Assembly: GCA_029567375.1 (NCBI GenBank)
Contig: JAKQLB010000259.1
Location: 1-52,657, forward strand
Reading direction: 5' to 3'
Length of the DNA stretch: 52,657 nt
Source of the DNA: Bacteroidota bacterium
GTDB taxonomy: Bacteria; Bacteroidota; Bacteroidia; Bacteroidales; UBA932
Shown here one piece after another: positions 47,736-52,657 of the stretch. The position numbers were made by a program, and so were the translations under genes. The stretch's first letter is position 1. The number at the start of each line of letters is the position of its first letter. The notes beneath the pieces are model-generated. The model ran no database searches, was not told the DNA's origin, and worked only from the letters and a program-made list of their open reading frames with translations.

Positions 47736-50700
47736 TCAGAAGCTTACTTCGAGACCAAATGAAACAGACCTCAGAGCAGGCATGCCATAGCGGTAACGAC
47801 CATTCACGGTAACCTCAGGATCGATATCTGTATTGGCGAATGTAATCAGGTTTGTTCCTGATACGTATACGCGTGCATTTACCAAATTGATCTTGTTGAG
47901 AAGGGTACGGGGAACGTTGTAAGAGAGAGTCAGGTCTTTAAGCCTGAGGAAGTCACCTTTACTGATATATCTGCTTGAGTAGTAGTAACCACCCTGGTTG
48001 TTTCCAACGATACGGAGAGGTTGAGTTCCATTAGGGTTGGAGGGTGACCAGGTGTCAACCTGACTGGCAGCTATGTTCCTGTGGAATGTGTAGTAACCGT
48101 CGTTACTAATCTGTTCGACTGCCTCGTTCCAAACGTATGCCCCATATCTGTAAGCCCATGACATTGAGAGCGAGAGATCTTTCCATCTCACGTTTGCATT
48201 GAAACCGCCGAATCCTTTGGGAATAGCAGTCATACCGTCAAGAATCATAGAGCTTGCGTTATTTCGATTGGTAGGGTAATAGTTATAGCTGTCGTAAGGC
48301 ATAGTACCGCCTTTCTCGATCTTAGTGCCGTCCTTGAGCACAACAGTCTGGTCAACAGTTGCACCTTTCTCATAGAAAGTGCCCTCTGCATACATAGGGT
48401 AACCGGCTTTCAGGCGTGAGTTGCCCATATGATTATCCTCCGGACATACTCCGAGATAGTTTCTGGTGTAGAACTGGTAGAAGTTATAACCCTCTTTCCA
48501 AATGTGAGGGGTACTAACGATAGTCTCTCCCTCTTTAGAGAGTGAGAGTATCTCATTATGTAGATATGACCAGTTGGCACCCACCGATACGTCCCAATCC
48601 TGGGTCTTGAGGATGTCTACATTAAAGGATAGCTCCCAGCCTTTGTTTACCATGGAACCGATGTTGGTCAGAGTGCTTGAAAAACCGGTGGTTGTGGGCA
48701 CTGATGCATCGAGGAGAAGGTCGGTAGTAAGCTTGCTATAATACTCTGCGGTGAAGGTATATCTGTCGAATATGGTGGCATCGAGACCAATATTCCAGTT
48801 TGTGTTCTTTTCCCAAGAGAGGTCGGAGTTGGCCAGGTTTTTAGGGTAGCTTGCACCGAAGTCGCCGTAAGATGTATAAGCATATACAGCCATATAGCCG
48901 TAGTAGTTTGATGGAAGTGTACCTGAAGTGCCGTAAGATGCACGCAATTTGGCATCATTCAGCCAGTCTGCTCTGAGCCACTCTTCGTTGGAGAATCTCC
49001 ACGAACCCGATATTGACCAAAAGTCACCCCAGCGGGTCTCCTTGGAAAGCCTTGAAGAACCGTCACGGCGATATGTACCTGTAAGGTAGTATTTACCGTC
49101 ATAGTCGTAGTTCACACTGCTCAAAGCCGAAAGCAGAGCATCTGCCTGAGAATAAGAACGGCCGTTGTCAAATCCGGTAGCAAGGATGGACTCAGTAGCA
49201 CCGAGGTGCGAGAAATCAATCTTTGCAAGGCCGAGATAGAAGTAGGTCTCCTGTTCTGCCTCCCATCCTACCATTGCACCTACATGATGTTTGCCCCAGG
49301 TTTTGTCAAAATTTACGGTAGTGGAGCTAACAAGGCGGCTGATATTACGGTTACGGTCAGAAATAAAGCCTCCGACCTTGGAATAGGCATAGAAGTTGGG
49401 GTGCCCATAGTACCATGCAAAGCGGTCTCTCTGGTTGATCCAGTCATTACTGATGATGGTCTTGGCTTTCAACCAGTCGGTAAACTTTACTTCAGCGTAT
49501 GCCTTGAGGAGGAGTCGGTTTTGGTTGTAGTCGTTGTACTCTTTGCCCCATGAACCCAAAGGATTTACTGTGGTCATTGAAGGGTTCCAGCACTCCAGAT
49601 AGAGTGAGCCATCCTCTTTGTAAGCATAGGGCCATCTTTCGCTGAGGGGAATTTTCCACATAAATATGGGGTTGGCTTTGGTGACATAACCCTCCTGGTG
49701 ACCCTGCTGATACTGCCATGAATACTGGAGGTTACCACCGATCTTAAGCCATTTGCTTATCTGGCTTTCAGCATTAATGGTAGTTGAGAGACGTTTGAGG
49801 TAAGAAACTACAACAACACCCTGCTGGTCAGTATAACCTACCGAGGCATAAATCTTGGATTTATCTGATCCCCCGGAAATACTGTACTCGTAGTTCTGAA
49901 TGATACCGGTACGGAAGATAACATCCTCCCAATTCTTGTATATATACTTACTCTCATCTTTTGCAGGGTAGTTCTCTGCAACCTTTGCATTCACATATGC
50001 GTCAAGTGAACCATAACTTGCCCATCTGGAAGGGTTGGCATTTCCGTAATTGGTCCATGCTTCCCTGTGCAGTGTTTCAGTTTGCTCATCGGTTGCGAGG
50101 GGCAGGTGGTTGTACGCAAAATAAGAGAAACCGGCACTTGCTTTAAATGTTGATGTGAGTTTGCCGGATTTACCTCTCTTTGTAGTAATTAGTATCACAC
50201 CATTGGATGCACGTGATCCGTAAAGTGAAGCCGCAGCCGCATCCTTAAGAATGGTGAAAGACTCGATGTCGCTCGGATTCAAGAAGTTCATAACACTTGC
50301 AGATGCGTTGCCGGAAGACCAGTTGCCGCTTGTAGCAGGAACTCCGTCTATAACATACAAAGGTGCGTTGCCGGCATTAAATGAACCATAGCCGCGGATA
50401 CGAATCTGTGAATCGGCACCGGGCTGGCCTGACATCGATACGGCCTGAACTCCCGGGGCCTTACCGGCAAGGACTTGTTCGAAGCTTACGATAGGAGCAT
50501 CCTTTATTGTCTTCTGTTCGACAACCGTGGCGGAACCGGAATAGGATCCTTTCTTAACAGTGCCGTAGGCTACGACCATAACTTCCTCCAAAGCCTCTGC
50601 GTCCGGGGTAAGGATCGCATTGACCACGTTGCGCCCGTTTACGGGCATTTCCAGGTCATTAAAGCCGATGGATGAAAAGACAAGAGTTGCATTAGCCGGA

Positions 50701-50888
50701 ACCCCGTCAAGTGCGTAGGTTCCGTCGTCAAGAGTGGCTATACCCTGCATTGTGCCCTTCACGACAACACTCGCGAACGGAACGGGTGAGCCATCTTGAG
50801 ATGAGGTTACTTTTCCTGTAACCCTAATCTGCGCAAACGTCGCATTGCAAATCAATGCGGTTAGCGCAATTAACATCAATCTCTTCAT
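47736..50888 (-). CDS. SusC/RagA-family TonB-dependent outer-membrane transporter
   Basis: 1050-residue TonB-linked barrel. The signal peptide (MKRLMLIALTALICNATFAQ) is followed by a carboxypeptidase-regulatory-like beta-sandwich domain (~22-95, VTGKVTSSQDGSPVPFASV), the motif LEEVMVVAYGTVKKGSYSG, the plug (QIRIRGYGSFNAGNAPLYVIDG, FTILKDAAAASLYGSRASNGVI) and a long barrel ending in GLEVSF, with a terminal aromatic. It is the partner of the downstream SusD gene. Its N-terminal 200 residues closely resemble those of the divergent second SusC. Confidence 0.96.
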   Translation of the reverse strand: MKRLMLIALTALICNATFAQIRVTGKVTSSQDGSPVPFASVVVKGTMQGIATLDDGTYALDGVPANATLVFSSIGFNDLEMPVNGRNVVNAILTPDAEALEEVMVVAYGTVKKGSYSGSATVVEQKTIKDAPIVSFEQVLAGKAPGVQAVSMSGQPGADSQIRIRGYGSFNAGNAPLYVIDGVPATSGNWSSGNASASVMNFLNPSDIESFTILKDAAAASLYGSRASNGVILITTKRGKSGKLTSTFKASAGFSYFAYNHLPLATDEQTETLHREAWTNYGNANPSRWASYGSLDAYVNAKVAENYPAKDESKYIYKNWEDVIFRTGIIQNYEYSISGGSDKSKIYASVGYTDQQGVVVVSYLKRLSTTINAESQISKWLKIGGNLQYSWQYQQGHQEGYVTKANPIFMWKIPLSERWPYAYKEDGSLYLECWNPSMTTVNPLGSWGKEYNDYNQNRLLLKAYAEVKFTDWLKAKTIISNDWINQRDRFAWYYGHPNFYAYSKVGGFISDRNRNISRLVSSTTVNFDKTWGKHHVGAMVGWEAEQETYFYLGLAKIDFSHLGATESILATGFDNGRSYSQADALLSALSSVNYDYDGKYYLTGTYRRDGSSRLSKETRWGDFWSISGSWRFSNEEWLRADWLNDAKLRASYGTSGTLPSNYYGYMAVYAYTSYGDFGASYPKNLANSDLSWEKNTNWNIGLDATIFDRYTFTAEYYSKLTTDLLLDASVPTTTGFSSTLTNIGSMVNKGWELSFNVDILKTQDWDVSVGANWSYLHNEILSLSKEGETIVSTPHIWKEGYNFYQFYTRNYLGVCPEDNHMGNSRLKAGYPMYAEGTFYEKGATVDQTVVLKDGTKIEKGGTMPYDSYNYYPTNRNNASSMILDGMTAIPKGFGGFNANVRWKDLSLSMSWAYRYGAYVWNEAVEQISNDGYYTFHRNIAASQVDTWSPSNPNGTQPLRIVGNNQGGYYYSSRYISKGDFLRLKDLTLSYNVPRTLLNKINLVNARVYVSGTNLITFANTDIDPEVTVNGRYRYGMPALRSVSFGLEVSF

Positions 50889-51100
50889 AGATTTTAAGTT
50901 TTGTGTTTGGTGAATAATTATTTAAGTAAGGTTATAATGTTAGACTTTGTGAGAGTTTATATGATAAGTTTTGCTACTGCACAAAGATGACTAAAAAAAT
51001 CTAAAAAGAAAAGTCCTTTTTACACAATTTTTCAAACTGCTGTAAAAGTCATAATAAGAGGTTGGATTTTCCGATGTCAAGAGGCATCGAACAAAAATAT

Positions 51101-51132
51101 TTTGCCGTTTTAAATATTAATACTTAACTTTG
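51101..51132 (+). promoter_or_regulatory. Promoter of the second susC
   Basis: TTTG (51101-51104), 20-bp spacer, TAACTTTG (51125-51132): an exact Bacteroidetes consensus, 84 bp upstream of the start at 51216. The remaining 50889-51100 is AT-rich and must hold the divergent promoter of the first susC; a CATCTTTG on the minus strand near 50990 is a weak candidate. Confidence 0.75.
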
Positions 51133-51215
51133 TGACTTAAATATAGGAAAACTCAACGAACTTAGAAAAGAACAAACCCTTTAATCTATTAATTACAAAC
51201 ACAAAAAAACTATCT

Positions 51216-52657
51216 ATGAAGAAAATCTTACTTCTTGCACTAGCGGTATTGACAGTTAATGTCGCTTTCGCACAAACAAGAATTACCGGTAAGGTAACTT
51301 CTTCTCAGGATGGTGCGCCGATCCCTTTTGCAAGCGTTATTGTAAAAGGTACTATGAACGGTGTTGCCACTTCTGACAATGGAGAGTATATCTTGGAGAA
51401 TGTTCCTTCAAATGCAACTCTCGTTGTTTCTTCAATCGGTTTTGTGAATGCAGAAATCCCGGTGGGAGGCAGGACCAGAATCGATGTAGTCCTTAGTCCG
51501 GACGCCGAGGCCCTTGAAGAGGTGATGGTCGTGGCTTATGGTACTGCCAAAAAAGGCACCTATACGGGAGCCGCTTCCGTTGTAAGACAGGAGTCCATCA
51601 AGGATGTACCCACGGTTTCATTTGAACAGGCCCTAACCGGAAAGGTTGCAGGTATGCAGATTACCACAACTTCGGGACAGGCAGGTTCCGGTTCAGCCGT
51701 TCGCATTCGCGGTATCGGTTCTATGAACGCCTCCAACGCCCCTCTTTATGTGGTTGACGGTGTGCCCGTTGTTTCAGGTAGCACAGGTCAAATGAGTGAT
51801 TACCTCTACACCTCTAACAACGTGATGTCAACACTCAACCAGAGTGATATCGAGTCAATCACGGTCCTCAAGGACGCTGCTGCTTCGGCACTTTATGGTT
51901 CGCGTGCCGCAAATGGTGTTATCCTTATTAATACCAAGAGAGGTAAGCTGGGACGTCCTACGGTAACCTTCAAAGCATCCGTGGGTATAACTCCTAGCTG
52001 GGCTACCGACAACTATGAGACTGCTTCTCCTCAGGACAACGTGGATATGCTTTATCAGATTTTCTGGGATTATCGTACATCCATGGGCAGAACTCCGGAG
52101 GATGCAAGTGCATATTCGCTACGCCAGCTTAACAGCAAATGGAATAGATTCGGTTATACATTTAGCAAACCGGATACCGAGCGTTACGGCAACATTAAAA
52201 TCGAGCCCCTCTTGGACGGGCAGCTCAAACGTGTTGACGACCAGGGCAACCTGATCTATTTTGACTGGGATGATGCCTATTTCCGCACGGCAGTATATCA
52301 GACTTACGACGTAAGTGTTAGCGGTGGTACCGAAAACAGCACATATTATACTTCATTCTCCTATACAAAGGACCAGGGACGTATATAAGTAAATGAGTTT
52401 GACCGTCTCAGCGGTCGTGTAAATCTCAATCAGAAGGTAGGTAAGCATTTCGAACTGGCAACCAATATCAGCGTGTCACACACAGACCAAAGTGGTTATA
52501 ACGACTCGAGAAGCACGACTGCCAACTACTTCATGCAGACCCGTAACCTTTTGTGGCCGGTTTATTGGCCGGATGACTATAAGACAGGCGGACCATGGAC
52601 TGCACGTTATCAGTCACTTGCCCAGAATAATATATACTATAACGACTACTGGGACAA
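51216..52657 (+). CDS. Second SusC-family transporter, interrupted by an in-frame stop and cut by the window edge
   Basis: Starts at ATG 51216 (MKKILLLALAVLTVNVAFAQ) with a signal peptide, carboxypeptidase-regulatory-like domain, LEEVMVVAYGTAKKGTYTG, and plug motifs (AVRIRGIGSMNASNAPLYVVDG, ITVLKDAAASALYGSRAANGVI). At 52386-52388 the frame has TAA in SYTKDQGRI-stop-VNEFDRLSGRV; after it the same frame stays open to the window end with typical barrel sequence (SVSHTDQSGYNDS). A TAT or TAC would restore it. It is therefore either a recent nonsense pseudogene or an error in the sequence. Only the first ~480 codons are in view. Confidence 0.85.

Overview
The window looks like a chromosome segment of a Bacteroidales-type gut bacterium into which a large foreign element has integrated. 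Supporting this are SusC/SusD pairs, promoters of the TTTG-N19/20-TAnnTTTG type, an OstA/SurA-like operon next to guaB, Bacteroidetes-type lipoproteins, and a futalosine-route menaquinone operon. I cannot name a genus; the futalosine genes would fit a Rikenellaceae-like lineage, but that is a guess.

Positions 1 to about 15,960 belong to an integrated mobile element whose left end lies outside the window. It carries a type I restriction-modification locus (hsdS cut by the window edge, hsdM), a run of small unknown genes on the minus strand, a cluster of tiny plus-strand genes, a serine recombinase, a small HTH protein, an excisionase-like protein and a tyrosine integrase that abuts the host gene for a DUF2795 protein. 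Its outstanding property is an almost complete absence of the dinucleotide CpG: reading it by eye I find only nine CpGs in about 14.4 kb, and all Arg codons I checked are AGA/AGG. Seven of the nine sit in or next to two intergenic palindromes that share the core TGCGAC...GTCGCA. An IS3-family insertion sequence (3990-5570, 3-bp target duplication ATG, -1 frameshift site) interrupts this desert with normal CpG content, so it arrived later.

From 15,978 onward the sequence is ordinary host chromosome. On the minus strand is an overlapping operon of mqnB, mqnD, an ABC ATPase and a cobalamin adenosyltransferase. It is followed by folE, trkA and aspA (plus strand), then a minus-strand module of AAA+ ATPase, WYL regulator and DEDDh exonuclease whose two promoters carry the same palindromic operator, then glyA, a SpoU-type RNA methyltransferase, a metzincin-like secreted protease, a lipoprotein, tRNA-Pro(CGG), rpsO and pnp. 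After a secreted three-repeat protein come murein-peptide genes (a frameshifted Tat-exported dipeptide epimerase and an NlpC/P60 lipoprotein), a YhcC-like radical SAM protein, the guaB / two PPIases / OstA-like envelope operon, and two divergent SusC systems. The second susC has an in-frame stop and runs off the window.

The host part also contains seven arrays of degenerate 7-bp repeats, five between genes and two inside the OstA-like coding sequence. They resemble a dispersed repeat family. The most interesting unexplained items are the CpG-free element with its CpG-bearing palindromes and the WYL/AAA/exonuclease module with shared operators.
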